The notes: generated by a model from the sequence alone, not told the origin. DNA of 64,000 nucleotides from an uncultured Eggerthella sp. (GCA_937998355.1 CALLDI010000012.1:50546-114545), one strand, 5' to 3'; shown: positions 8,023 to 16,502, counted from the stretch's first letter. Numbers and translations are program-made.

Positions 8023-8838
8023 ATGGCTGAGAACAACTTATATCAGACCGGCGAGCTCGCTGAGGCGTGCGGTACGACGGTGCGCACGGTGCAGTACTAC
8101 GATGGCAAAGGTCTTCTGACGCCTTCGAGCTATTCGGAAGGCGGTCGCCGGCTTTATTCGGCAGAGGATGCGGAGCGACTCCGCTTCATCCTCATGCTGA
8201 AGGCGCTGGGGCTTCGGCTCGCGCAGATCAAGGGTGTGCTGGAAAGCCCGAATCGTGATGTCGTGTTGAAGCTACTGCTGGACGAGCAGGCGGAAAGCCT
8301 TGAGCGTGAGATCGAGGCGAGTAGCGAGCGATTGCAGGTATTGAACGCAGCGCGCACGGATCTTGAGCACTTCGGCAAATTGATGGCTACGACCGAACCT
8401 GCCATGGTGGAACGAATGAATGACGAGAAAGCGAGGCGACGTTGGTGGGCGGCCATGATCGTGGTCGGCATCTTCATGGATATCGCCTGGATCGGCACGC
8501 TGGTGTTTGGCATTCTTACAGGTGTATGGTGGCCCTTCCCGGTGGCGCTCGTGTTCGTGGTGGTAGCGGGTGCGTGGATGGTGGCGTACAACAGCCGCCA
8601 CTGCACCTATGTCTGTCCGATCTGCGGAGCGGAATTCCGTCCGAAGATGAGCGCCTATTTCTGGTCGAATCACACGCCACGAACCCGCAAGCTCACCTGT
8701 CCCTGCTGTCATCAGAAGGACTGGTGCGTGGAGCGTTATCATGCTCTGCCGATCGATCTTGCCCCTGGCCAATGCGTGCCAGGCACCTGCCACGAGGCTT
8801 GTGAAGCGAAGGCGGGTGAGAACCATGACTGCGATTAG
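8023..8838 (+). CDS. MerR-family regulator with two membrane segments and a zinc ribbon
   Basis: A 271-residue protein with unusual architecture. Residues 6-75 are a MerR winged helix-turn-helix (YQTGELAEACGTTVRTVQYYD, read as two parts; GGRRLYSAEDAERLRFI). A helical dimerisation region follows (LLLDEQAESLEREIEASSERL, in two parts). Residues about 139-190 form two adjacent membrane helices, and the C-terminus holds a zinc-ribbon-like set of cysteines (CPICG then CPCCHQKDWC) and a Cys/His-rich tail (CVPGTCHEAC). ATG 8023 has AAGGAGGTG ahead of it. Its last 14 bases overlap the CPBP protease gene. It appears to be a membrane-tethered transcription factor; signal and targets unknown. Confidence 0.8.
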   Translation: MAENNLYQTGELAEACGTTVRTVQYYDGKGLLTPSSYSEGGRRLYSAEDAERLRFILMLKALGLRLAQIKGVLESPNRDVVLKLLLDEQAESLEREIEASSERLQVLNAARTDLEHFGKLMATTEPAMVERMNDEKARRRWWAAMIVVGIFMDIAWIGTLVFGILTGVWWPFPVALVFVVVAGAWMVAYNSRHCTYVCPICGAEFRPKMSAYFWSNHTPRTRKLTCPCCHQKDWCVERYHALPIDLAPGQCVPGTCHEACEAKAGENHDCD

Positions 8839-9793
8839 GAACAAGCTCGCGCATCATCGCGTGGCAGTCTACTGCGTGATGACTTTCGTGCTCACCTGGA
8901 GCTTCTGGTTAGTCGTGGTGTATCCGCAAGCACTTCCGGCGCTCGCGGAAGGGCGTAACCCGCTCGGCTCGCTCGAGGTCATGCTCGCGGTAGGTGCGGG
9001 CATGTTCTTCCCGGCTCTTAGCGTCGCGGTAACACGTCTTCTTACTGGCGAAGGCTTCCGAAACGCCTGGATCAAGCCGAAGCAGTTCAAGCACACCTGG
9101 AAATACTATGTTGCCGGCTGGTTCGGCCCCATGGTCCTGGTGGCCGTTGGAAGCATCGTCTACTTTCTTGCGATACCGAGCAGCTTCGATCCTGCAATGC
9201 CGTACTTCAAAGAGACGATGGAGGCTCAGCTCGCGGCGACGGGGCAACCGGCTTTGCCCGACTCCGATCTTGCAACCATGGCCTATGCCCAGTTGGTGCT
9301 CGTTCTCATCGCCCCGGCGCTCAATGTGTTCACGTGCTTCGGTGAGGAGTGGGGTTGGCGCGGCTATCTGCTTCCGCATATGCTGGAAAAGCGCTCTGTC
9401 ACGTCCACGATCTTGCTGAGCGGGATCATCTGGGGATTGTGGCATGCGCCCATCACGGTGTTGGGGCACAACTATGGGCTCGGCTATCTTGGCTGGCCCG
9501 TGCTCGGTATCGTTGCCATGTGCTGCTTCACCGTCGTGATCGGCTGTTTCTTCAGTTGGCTCACGCTGCGAGCGAAAAGCTGCCTTCCTGCGGTGTTCGC
9601 TCATGGTGCGCTCAATGGCTGCGGCAATGCTCCTGCGCTGTTCGCTGTGATAGCCAACCCGTTCATCGGCCCTGCACCCACTGGCATCATCGGTGGCATT
9701 GGCTTCATAGTGGTCGGTATCGCCTGTTTCGTCTCGCTCAAGCGCTCAGGAAAGAGGAGCCTTCAGGGTCCTGGCGATCGATCTGACGCGTGA
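8825..9793 (+). CDS. CPBP-family intramembrane metalloprotease
   Basis: A 322-residue multi-pass membrane protein with the CPBP (Rce1/Abi) active-site motifs: EEWGWRGYLLP near residue 174, the WGLWHAPI histidine near 206 and HGALNGCGN near 260. Members cleave peptides within the membrane and include CAAX processing enzymes and bacteriocin self-immunity proteins. The gene begins inside the last 14 bases of the MerR gene, and both genes carry the same GGTGAGAACCATG around their starts. The tight coupling suggests the protease and the membrane-bound regulator work together. Substrate is not shown by the sequence. Confidence 0.82.
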   Translation: MTAIRNKLAHHRVAVYCVMTFVLTWSFWLVVVYPQALPALAEGRNPLGSLEVMLAVGAGMFFPALSVAVTRLLTGEGFRNAWIKPKQFKHTWKYYVAGWFGPMVLVAVGSIVYFLAIPSSFDPAMPYFKETMEAQLAATGQPALPDSDLATMAYAQLVLVLIAPALNVFTCFGEEWGWRGYLLPHMLEKRSVTSTILLSGIIWGLWHAPITVLGHNYGLGYLGWPVLGIVAMCCFTVVIGCFFSWLTLRAKSCLPAVFAHGALNGCGNAPALFAVIANPFIGPAPTGIIGGIGFIVVGIACFVSLKRSGKRSLQGPGDRSDA

Positions 9794-9810
9794 TCGAATG
9801 GGTGCGATGC

Positions 9811-9870
9811 GAACATGAGGGTTTCATAGAGAGATCATCGAACGGAAGTCATGGCGTGATGGGGTTGTAG
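9811..9870 (+). pseudogene. Remnant of a second dprA 3' end
   Basis: Bases 9811-9835 are identical to 6545-6569 at the end of dprA, and 9836-9870 continue the match in the same frame with ten mismatches up to the TAG stop. The translated remnant keeps HEGFIER, then NG, against HEGFIERFPNGCYG in DprA. The remnant lies just ahead of trmFO. It marks a duplication of the dprA end around the accessory genes at 6641-9793. Confidence 0.85.
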
Positions 9871-9882
9871 TACCCTGTCATC

Positions 9883-11313
9883 ATGGAAGAACGAGTGGAT
9901 ATCATCGGCGGTGGCCTTGCGGGAAGCGAGGCTGCATTGCAGCTGGCAGCAGCAGGGTTTTCGGTGCGCCTTATCGAGATGCGCCCGTTCCGTACGACCG
10001 GCGCGCATAAGAGCGATCTTTGCGGAGAGCTCGTATGTTCCAACTCGCTCAAATCGACCAAGCCAGCAAGTGCTGCTGGTATGTTAAAAGCGGAGCTCAC
10101 CGCTTTGGGATCGCAGTTGCTCTCGTTCGCATATGAGACCAAAGTTCCTGCAGGGGGAGCGCTCGCGGTCGATCGCGATCGGTTCGCAGCTCGCATCACT
10201 GAAGCGCTCGAAGCAGCGGGCGTCACGTGTATCGCCGCAGAGGTCGTCGCAATCGACGACGACGGAACGTTCTTGCTGGAAGATGAAGCTCATGAAGGGC
10301 CGTATCGCCTCGAGGACCCAGCGCCGTTCTGCATCATCGCCACGGGCCCTCTTACTTCGGATGCGCTCGCATCATCGCTACTCGAACTGACGGGGCAGGA
10401 TCACCTTGCCTTCTATGACGCGGCTGCCCCTATCGTGTTCGCTGATTCGCTCGATGAGGACGTGGTCTTCACGCAGAGCCGTTATGAGGATGGGGTGGGC
10501 GACTATCTGAACGCCCCGTTCGATAAGGAAGAGTACGAAGCGTTCATCGAGGCGCTCCTGGATGCTCAATGCGTCATCAAGAAGGATTTCGAGTCCAAGG
10601 ACCTCTTCCAGGCGTGTCAGCCGATCGAAGAGATCGCGCGGAAGGGCTTCGATGCGCCACGATTCGGACCGCTCAAACCGGTCGGTCTGACCGACCCGCG
10701 CACCGATCGCAGGCCCTGGGCGGTCGTGCAATTGCGTGCAGAAGGCATCGACAAGCAGTGCTATAACCTGGTCGGATTCCAGACGAATCTCACATGGCCG
10801 GAACAGCAGCGCGTGTTCCGGATGATCCCTGGCCTCGAGCAGGCAGAATTCGCGCGTTACGGGGTCATGCATCGTAATACCTTCATCAATGCGCCCGCAT
10901 TGTTGGACGCGGATCTGCGTTTGAGATCCGATAAGTCCCGTTCGCTGCCAACGCGGATCTATGTCGCTGGACAGCTGGGTGGTACGGAAGGGTATGTCGA
11001 GGCGATCGCATCGGGGCTGCTCGCGAGTCTGAGCGTGCGTGCTGCGGCAGCCGAAGTCGAGATCGATCCGCTGCCGCGCGAGACCGCGCTCGGCGCGCTC
11101 ATCGCATATGCGACCGACCCAGAAACAGAAGACTACCAGCCCATGCACGTGAACTTCGGCATCTTGCCGCCGTTCGAACAGCGCATTCGTAATAAGCAGG
11201 AACGCTACGAGCGATATGCGCAGCGTGGCGCTGAAGCGATGCGCGGCTATGCGGAGGCTCTCGCCGATAAGGGACTCGCGCCGCTCTTCGAAACCCTGGA
11301 GCGAACCTCATGA
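9883..11313 (+). CDS. trmFO: Methylenetetrahydrofolate-tRNA-(uracil-5-)-methyltransferase
   Basis: A 476-residue TrmFO, the FAD- and folate-dependent enzyme that makes ribothymidine at position 54 of tRNA. The N-terminus has the dinucleotide-binding motif VDIIGGGLAGSEAA followed by the family signature RPFRTTGAHKSDLCGELVCSNSLKS (in parts); the C-terminal half has YVAGQLGGTEGYVEAIASGL and MHVNFGILPP. Length is slightly above the usual 435-450 residues. The start has no strong ribosome site. Its stop overlaps the recombinase start in ATGA, a coupling also common in Firmicutes (trmFO-xerC). Confidence 0.95.
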   Translation: MEERVDIIGGGLAGSEAALQLAAAGFSVRLIEMRPFRTTGAHKSDLCGELVCSNSLKSTKPASAAGMLKAELTALGSQLLSFAYETKVPAGGALAVDRDRFAARITEALEAAGVTCIAAEVVAIDDDGTFLLEDEAHEGPYRLEDPAPFCIIATGPLTSDALASSLLELTGQDHLAFYDAAAPIVFADSLDEDVVFTQSRYEDGVGDYLNAPFDKEEYEAFIEALLDAQCVIKKDFESKDLFQACQPIEEIARKGFDAPRFGPLKPVGLTDPRTDRRPWAVVQLRAEGIDKQCYNLVGFQTNLTWPEQQRVFRMIPGLEQAEFARYGVMHRNTFINAPALLDADLRLRSDKSRSLPTRIYVAGQLGGTEGYVEAIASGLLASLSVRAAAAEVEIDPLPRETALGALIAYATDPETEDYQPMHVNFGILPPFEQRIRNKQERYERYAQRGAEAMRGYAEALADKGLAPLFETLERTS

Positions 11314-12284
11314 AGCAAGAAAGAGAAGCTCCCGAGCACGAAGAGGCGCTCGACCATGCAAGCCTTCAGCTGATCGACGAATACCTCGATTACCTGCATA
11401 TGCTGCAACATTCCGATCGAACCATCAAAGCCTACGGCAGCGACCTCGAATCATTCTTGCGCTGGTGCGCGGGTCATAACGTCTCCTTCGAATCGCCGAC
11501 CCATCAACAGATCCGTCGTTATCTCGGCTCGCTCGATATGCAAGGTCTTTCGCGCAAGACATCGAATCGCCATCTTAGTTCGCTGAAGGGCTTCTATCAG
11601 TGGCTCATGATCGCGCACGGTTTCACGGCGAATCCCGCTGCGGTGTTGCAAGGCGCGAAGCAGCCGAAAACGCTTCCAAAGACGATCGCCCAACAGGATA
11701 TGGATCGCTTGCTCGGGGTGTACGCGAGCGATGAGGCGATGGAGCGCGATCCAGTGGTCGCTTTGCGCAACCAGGCCGTGCTCGAGCTTCTGTATGCCTG
11801 CGGTCTTCGTGTCTCTGAGGTGGCAGGGCTCACGCGCACTCGTCTCTCGCTGGATAAAGGGATCGTCTCGGTCGTCGGCAAGGGTAACAAGGAGCGTCTC
11901 GTTCCCATCTATGCGAAGGCGATCGATGCGCTTCGGCGTTACTTGCGCGAATCGCGCCCTAAACTCGCAGCTCAGGCGAAGCAGCCTACGGATGCCTGCT
12001 TCCTCTCGACGCGTGGTAATCCACTTTCAACCAGCGCCATTCGTGCGATCTTCAAGGAAGCGCTCACGACTGCGGGCCTTGACCCTGCGCTCTCGCCTCA
12101 TGCGATGCGCCATTCGTTCGCGAGCGACCTTCTGGTAGGGGGAGCGGACCTGCGTAGTGTGCAAGAACTGCTCGGGCATTCGAGCCTTTCGACCACGCAG
12201 ATCTATACTCATCTTTCGCCCGACCATCTGAAGAAGGTGCAATTGCAGGCGCATCCACGCGCTAGCAGCTCGCGCACCTCTTAG
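11310..12284 (+). CDS. xerC: XerC/XerD-type tyrosine recombinase
   Basis: A 324-residue tyrosine recombinase. An N-terminal SAM-like core-binding domain (about 15-115: IDEYLDYLHMLQHSDRTIKAY in two parts) precedes a catalytic domain with the R-H-x-x-R-H-Y set: Arg in CGLRVSEVAGL near 166, HAMRHSFASDLL near 263, and the His and Tyr of LLGHSSLSTTQIYTHL near 290-298. The size, the lack of an element-type extension and the linkage to trmFO suggest the chromosome-dimer-resolution recombinase rather than an integrase. XerC versus XerD cannot be separated from sequence alone. Confidence 0.88.
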   Translation: MKQEREAPEHEEALDHASLQLIDEYLDYLHMLQHSDRTIKAYGSDLESFLRWCAGHNVSFESPTHQQIRRYLGSLDMQGLSRKTSNRHLSSLKGFYQWLMIAHGFTANPAAVLQGAKQPKTLPKTIAQQDMDRLLGVYASDEAMERDPVVALRNQAVLELLYACGLRVSEVAGLTRTRLSLDKGIVSVVGKGNKERLVPIYAKAIDALRRYLRESRPKLAAQAKQPTDACFLSTRGNPLSTSAIRAIFKEALTTAGLDPALSPHAMRHSFASDLLVGGADLRSVQELLGHSSLSTTQIYTHLSPDHLKKVQLQAHPRASSSRTS

Positions 12285-12331
12285 TCGTTCGAACAAAACA
12301 TGGGGGAAACGTGAACGCGCGCTGGGGGAAA

Positions 12332-12360
12332 TTGCCCCGCGTCAGAATGCGCGTTATTAT
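12332..12360 (+). promoter_or_regulatory. uvrA promoter
   Basis: TTGCCC at 12332-12337 and TATTAT at 12355-12360 are 17 bases apart. The predicted transcription start falls near 12367, about 50 bases ahead of uvrA and at the left edge of the LexA-type box. Confidence 0.6.
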
Positions 12361-12367
12361 GGTGAGC

Positions 12368-12381
12368 CGAACATCGGTTCG
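12368..12381. promoter_or_regulatory. LexA (SOS) box of uvrA
   Basis: CGAAC-ATCG-GTTCG is a perfect dyad that matches the Gram-positive LexA/DinR operator core GAAC-N4-GTTC. It lies on the predicted start point of the uvrA promoter, where repressor binding would block transcription. uvrA is a classic SOS gene. Confidence 0.75.
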
Positions 12382-12417
12382 ATGAATCAATCGCGTATAA
12401 GAAAGTAGTGTGTAGCT

Positions 12418-15330
12418 ATGGCACAACAGTCCATTGTCATCAAAGGCGCACGTGAACATAACCTTAAAGACATCGACGTCACCATCCCGCGCGACGAGCT
12501 CGTGGTCATCACCGGCTTGTCAGGCTCGGGCAAGAGCTCGCTGGCGTTCGACACCATCTACGCTGAAGGCCAGCGTCGCTATGTGGAGAGTCTCTCGAGC
12601 TATGCCCGCATGTTCTTGGGGCAGATGAGCAAGCCCGACCTCGACTCGATCGACGGCCTTTCGCCTTCGGTCTCCATCGACCAGAAGACCACCAGCAAGA
12701 ATCCACGTTCGACCGTGGGCACCACCACGGAGATCTACGACTATCTGCGTCTTCTGTTCGCGCGTACGGGCATTCCGCATTGCCCCGAATGCGGGCGCGA
12801 GATCCGCACGCAAACGACCGATCAGGTCACCGACGACATCTTGCGTCTTTCGGAAGACGGTCAGACGAAGTGCATTATCATGGCACCAGTGGTGACCGGT
12901 CGCAAGGGCGAATTCACGAAGCTCTTCAAAGACCTGCTGAAAGAAGGTTTCTCGCGCGTGCGCATCGACGGCGAGATCACGAAGCTCGACGAGAACCCCA
13001 TCGTACTGAACAAGAAGATCAAGCATTTCATCGACGTGGTGGTCGATCGTGTCGTGCTGAAGCCTTCGGCGCAGAGCCGTATCGCTGAGGCGGTCGAGAC
13101 GGCCACGAAGCTTGCCGATGGGCGCGTGCTCGTGCAGTTGCTCGACCGGGATGGCAAACCGCTCGGTGGCGAGCGTGCTGTTTCATCAGGAGCGACCGGC
13201 GGTCTGGCTGAAGGCGAATACATCTTCTCGCTCGCGCTCGGCTGCCCCGAGCATGGCCATTCCATGGATGAATTGCAACCGCGCGATTTCTCGTTCAATG
13301 CACCGTATGGCGCGTGTCCCGATTGCTTGGGCATCGGCAGCAGGGAAGAGGTCGACCCCGATCTGGTGGTTCCCGACCCGACGCTCTCGCTCAACGAAGG
13401 CGCGGTCGTGCCGTTCAAGTCGGGTAACTACTATCCGCAGGTCATGCGCGCGGTTCTCAAGCATTACAAGGTCGATCCCGATACACCCTGGCAAGACATT
13501 CCGAAGAACGTGCGCAAGAAGCTCTTCTACGGTGCGCCGGGAGAGAAGATCCGCGTCGACTACGTCACCGTGGATGGACGCGAGACCTATTGGTTCGTGG
13601 AGTGGGAAGGCATCAGCGCTGCGGTCACGCATCGCTACAAGGAGGCGACGAGCGATCGTCAGCGCCAGAAGTACGAGCGCTATTTCTCCATCATCCCGTG
13701 TGCGACGTGCGGGGGCAAGCGCCTGAATCCTTCCATCCTCGCGGTCACCGTGAATGACCTGAACATCCATGAGGTCTGCGAACTTTCCGCTGCGGATTCG
13801 CTGCGGTTCTTCGAGGACCTGCATTTCGAGAACAGCAAAGAGGTCATCGCCGCTCCGATCGTGAAGGAGATCACCGAGCGTTTGCGCTTCTTGGTGAACG
13901 TCGGCCTCGATTACTTGACGCTCGAGCGTGCGACGGCGACGCTCTCGGGCGGTGAAGCCCAGCGCATCCGCCTAGCGACGCAGATCGGCGCAGGCTTGAT
14001 GGGTGTGCTCTATATTCTGGACGAGCCTTCCATCGGTCTTCATCAGCGCGACAACGAACGCCTTATCAAGACGCTCGAACACCTGCGCGATCTGGGCAAT
14101 ACGGTGCTGGTGGTCGAACACGACGAAGACACCATCCGTTGTGCGGATCACGTGATCGACATGGGTCCGCTCGCAGGCGAGCATGGCGGTGAAGTGGTGG
14201 CGCAGGGTACGCCAGAAGAGATCATGGCGGTGGATGAATCGCTGACCGCGCAATATCTGCGCGGTGAGAAGTGCATCCCTATCCCCGAGAAGCGACGCAA
14301 CCCCAAGCGCGGTAAGCTCGTCATCAAAGGAGCGAGCGAGAACAACCTGAAGAACGTGACAGCGGAGATCCCCATCGGCACGCTCACGGTCGTGACGGGC
14401 GTTTCGGGTTCGGGCAAGAGCTCGCTCGTTACCGACACGCTCACGCCGGCGCTCGCTAATCGCGTCAACCGTGCGCATCGTAAGGTGGGCAAGTTCAAGA
14501 AGCTCGAAGGTGTCGAGTTGATCGATAAGGTCATCAGCATCGATCAGAGCCCCATCGGCCGCACGCCACGTTCGAATCCTGCCACTTACATCGGACTTTG
14601 GGACGATATCCGCAATCTCTTCGCATCCACGCAGGAGAGCAAGGCGCGTGGTTATGGGCCAGGTCGTTTCTCGTTCAATGTCGCGGGTGGTCGTTGCGAG
14701 GCTTGCAAGGGCGACGGTCAGAAGAAGATCGAGATGCACTTCCTGCCCGATGTGTACGTGAACTGCGAAGTGTGCGACGGTACGCGCTACAACCGTGAAA
14801 CGCTCCAGGTCACCTATAAGGGCAAGAACGTTTACGAAGTGCTCGAGATGACCGTCGATGAAGCGCTCGAGTTCTTCGGCAAGATCCCGTCGCTGCGTCG
14901 CAAGCTCGAAACGCTGCACGATGTAGGTCTGGGCTACATCAAGCTCGGCCAGCCTGCCACTACGCTCTCGGGCGGCGAGGCTCAGCGCGTGAAGCTCGCG
15001 AGCGAATTGCAGAAGCGCCAGACGGGCAAGACCTTCTACATCCTGGATGAGCCGACCACGGGCCTTCATTTCGATGACGTTCGACAGTTGCTCGAGGTGC
15101 TGCAGCGTCTGGTCGACCTGGGCAATACGGTGCTGGTGATCGAGCACAATCTCGATATCATCAAGGCGGCCGACCATCTGATCGACCTCGGGCCTGAAGG
15201 TGGTGCGAATGGCGGCACGGTCGTTGCGAAAGGTACGCCCGAGCAGGTCGCTGAGGTGCCGGAAAGTCATACGGGTCGCTTCCTGAAACGCGTGTTGGTG
15301 GAGGATCGCTGCAAGACCGCTTATGCGTGA
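12418..15330 (+). CDS. uvrA: Excinuclease ABC subunit A
   Basis: A 970-residue UvrA, the damage-recognition ATPase of nucleotide excision repair. Two ABC modules are visible: Walker A motifs GLSGSGKSSLAFDT (near residue 40) and GVSGSGKSSLVTDT (near 665), two signature motifs (LSGGEAQRIRLATQIG and LSGGEAQRVKLASEL) and matching Walker B segments (YILDEPSIGLH and YILDEPTTGLH). Zinc-binding cysteines occur in CPECG, in CPEH followed by ACPDC, and in CEAC followed by CEVC. Length is slightly above the usual 940-960. It has its own promoter and LexA box. Confidence 0.97.
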   Translation: MAQQSIVIKGAREHNLKDIDVTIPRDELVVITGLSGSGKSSLAFDTIYAEGQRRYVESLSSYARMFLGQMSKPDLDSIDGLSPSVSIDQKTTSKNPRSTVGTTTEIYDYLRLLFARTGIPHCPECGREIRTQTTDQVTDDILRLSEDGQTKCIIMAPVVTGRKGEFTKLFKDLLKEGFSRVRIDGEITKLDENPIVLNKKIKHFIDVVVDRVVLKPSAQSRIAEAVETATKLADGRVLVQLLDRDGKPLGGERAVSSGATGGLAEGEYIFSLALGCPEHGHSMDELQPRDFSFNAPYGACPDCLGIGSREEVDPDLVVPDPTLSLNEGAVVPFKSGNYYPQVMRAVLKHYKVDPDTPWQDIPKNVRKKLFYGAPGEKIRVDYVTVDGRETYWFVEWEGISAAVTHRYKEATSDRQRQKYERYFSIIPCATCGGKRLNPSILAVTVNDLNIHEVCELSAADSLRFFEDLHFENSKEVIAAPIVKEITERLRFLVNVGLDYLTLERATATLSGGEAQRIRLATQIGAGLMGVLYILDEPSIGLHQRDNERLIKTLEHLRDLGNTVLVVEHDEDTIRCADHVIDMGPLAGEHGGEVVAQGTPEEIMAVDESLTAQYLRGEKCIPIPEKRRNPKRGKLVIKGASENNLKNVTAEIPIGTLTVVTGVSGSGKSSLVTDTLTPALANRVNRAHRKVGKFKKLEGVELIDKVISIDQSPIGRTPRSNPATYIGLWDDIRNLFASTQESKARGYGPGRFSFNVAGGRCEACKGDGQKKIEMHFLPDVYVNCEVCDGTRYNRETLQVTYKGKNVYEVLEMTVDEALEFFGKIPSLRRKLETLHDVGLGYIKLGQPATTLSGGEAQRVKLASELQKRQTGKTFYILDEPTTGLHFDDVRQLLEVLQRLVDLGNTVLVIEHNLDIIKAADHLIDLGPEGGANGGTVVAKGTPEQVAEVPESHTGRFLKRVLVEDRCKTAYA

Positions 15331-15381
15331 GCAGCGCCCGCTGCATTTCAAAAGCGAGACGGGTGACTTACAATAGCGATT

Positions 15382-16173
15382 ATGAAAAAGTTATCTCGTG
15401 AAAGAATCGCGCTGCTCTTCTTCGCCGTGCTCGTGGTGTTCGGCTTGAGCGCGCTCATCTTCTATATCACGGGATTGGGCCATTCGCTCAATGTTGCGGC
15501 CAGCACCATCGACGACGTTGCTGGCGACCTGGATGATTACACGGCCATCGTGTACGAAGGCACGGCAGAGAAGAAGAAGGCGCTCAACGAAGCGGGCTTG
15601 GACAGCATCGCTCAAGAGGGCATCAACAAGACGCTCGAGCTCGGCAAGGACCAAGCTATCGATGCTCCCGATAATAGCGACGAGGTGGTGGCATCGGATG
15701 TGGTACCAAAGTCGAACGGGGAGACCCAGACCGCAGAAGAGACGAAGGCTGAATCGATCAGCGTAGCGAAGGTGCGCAACTCCTTCTTGCAGAAGAACGC
15801 TTCAGTCTACGAGCTCAACCTTTCTGATCCTACGGTCTACATCGACCGAACCATCGTGAAGGCAGGGAAGTACCGTTTCGGCATCCTCGCCATCGATGAG
15901 GCATCGGCGCTCCCTCACTACATCTCCACGCGCATCAAGGAATACGAAGATGCCGATGTCGACTTCATCATCGCCGTGGTCGACGACCTGTCACGCGTGC
16001 CCGATTACGAAGGCATCGACATCGTCGTTTCGACCCAGGAAGAGGGCTTGAAGCCCGTCGGCGTCTCTTCCGATGGCGTGTTCTTCAACGATGCGGCGCT
16101 CGTCGGCGAAGTCGGGACGCTGCTCATCTCTCCTAGCAAGGTCATCTCTGCGAAGGACATCAGCGAACTGTAG
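15382..16173 (+). CDS. Membrane-anchored protein with a partial metallophosphatase-like domain
   Basis: A 263-residue protein: one N-terminal membrane anchor (residues about 10-30, LLFFAVLVVFGLSALIFYI), a helical charged middle part, and a C-terminal half (about 155-263) that recalls the end of 5'-nucleotidase/metallophosphoesterase domains (YRFGILAID, ADVDFIIAVVDDLSRVPDYEGIDIVV, read in parts, and the final GTLLISPS). The metal-ligand motifs of an active enzyme (DxH, GDxxD, GNHE) are absent, so it is probably not catalytic. It follows uvrA by 51 bases and is followed directly by a palindromic repeat. The family likeness is tentative. Confidence 0.55.
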   Translation: MKKLSRERIALLFFAVLVVFGLSALIFYITGLGHSLNVAASTIDDVAGDLDDYTAIVYEGTAEKKKALNEAGLDSIAQEGINKTLELGKDQAIDAPDNSDEVVASDVVPKSNGETQTAEETKAESISVAKVRNSFLQKNASVYELNLSDPTVYIDRTIVKAGKYRFGILAIDEASALPHYISTRIKEYEDADVDFIIAVVDDLSRVPDYEGIDIVVSTQEEGLKPVGVSSDGVFFNDAALVGEVGTLLISPSKVISAKDISEL

Positions 16174-16297
16174 GTTCGGCACTGGTTCGAAGGCGCAGCG
16201 AGACTTGGCCAAAGCGAGGGAGAGATCCACTTCGCGCAAGCGAAGTTAGCTCGACCGAAGCGACGCCGTCTCGCGGGCCTTCGGAGCAGTACCGAAC
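16174..16297. repeat. Palindromic intergenic repeat, copy A
   Basis: A 124-base element beginning one base after the preceding stop codon. Its 21-base ends (16174-16194 and 16277-16297) are imperfect inverted repeats, pairing continues inward through GCGAGAC/GTCTCGC, and the centre is a perfect hairpin ACTTCGC-GCAA-GCGAAGT at 16229-16246. The inner 85 bases recur in reverse orientation at 58463-58581. The remaining gap to the tRNA holds a promoter only. Confidence 0.8.
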
Positions 16298-16346
16298 GAC
16301 CAGCGCGAAGTTCACCGCCCGTACGGTGTGCTTTTGGCGCTTCTTG

Positions 16347-16375
16347 CTGACGTTATCCGCATCTTTTGTTACTAT
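16347..16375 (+). promoter_or_regulatory. Probable tRNA-Leu promoter
   Basis: CTGACG at 16347-16352 and TACTAT at 16370-16375 are 17 bases apart and lie 41 bases ahead of the tRNA. The boxes are moderate matches, but no better candidate is present in the gap. Confidence 0.45.
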
Positions 16376-16416
16376 TACGAATTGTCGTTCAAAGCTTTGA
16401 ACGGTGCCGAAAAGAC

Positions 16417-16502
16417 GCGGGTGTGGCGGAATTGGCAGACGCGCCAGGTTTAGGTTCTGGTGGGCAACCCCCGTGAAGGTTCAAGTCCTTTCACCCGCAC
16501 CA
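16417..16502 (+). tRNA. tRNA-Leu (anticodon UAG), CCA encoded
   Basis: An 86-base class II tRNA. The acceptor arms GCGGGTG and CACCCGC pair, followed by A and an encoded CCA at 16500-16502. The anticodon stem CCAGG/TCTGG encloses the loop TTTAGGT, giving anticodon TAG (reads CUA and other CUN codons). A long variable arm (GGTGGGCAACCCCC region) and the T loop GGTTCAAGTCC are present, as expected for leucine tRNA. The trigger factor gene begins 34 bases downstream with no terminator seen between. Confidence 0.95.

Noticed and set aside
11310..12284. Tyrosine recombinase as integrase of the cassette at 6641-9793
   Set aside because: It lies outside the cassette, is coupled to trmFO as in many chromosomes, and has the size of a housekeeping Xer protein.
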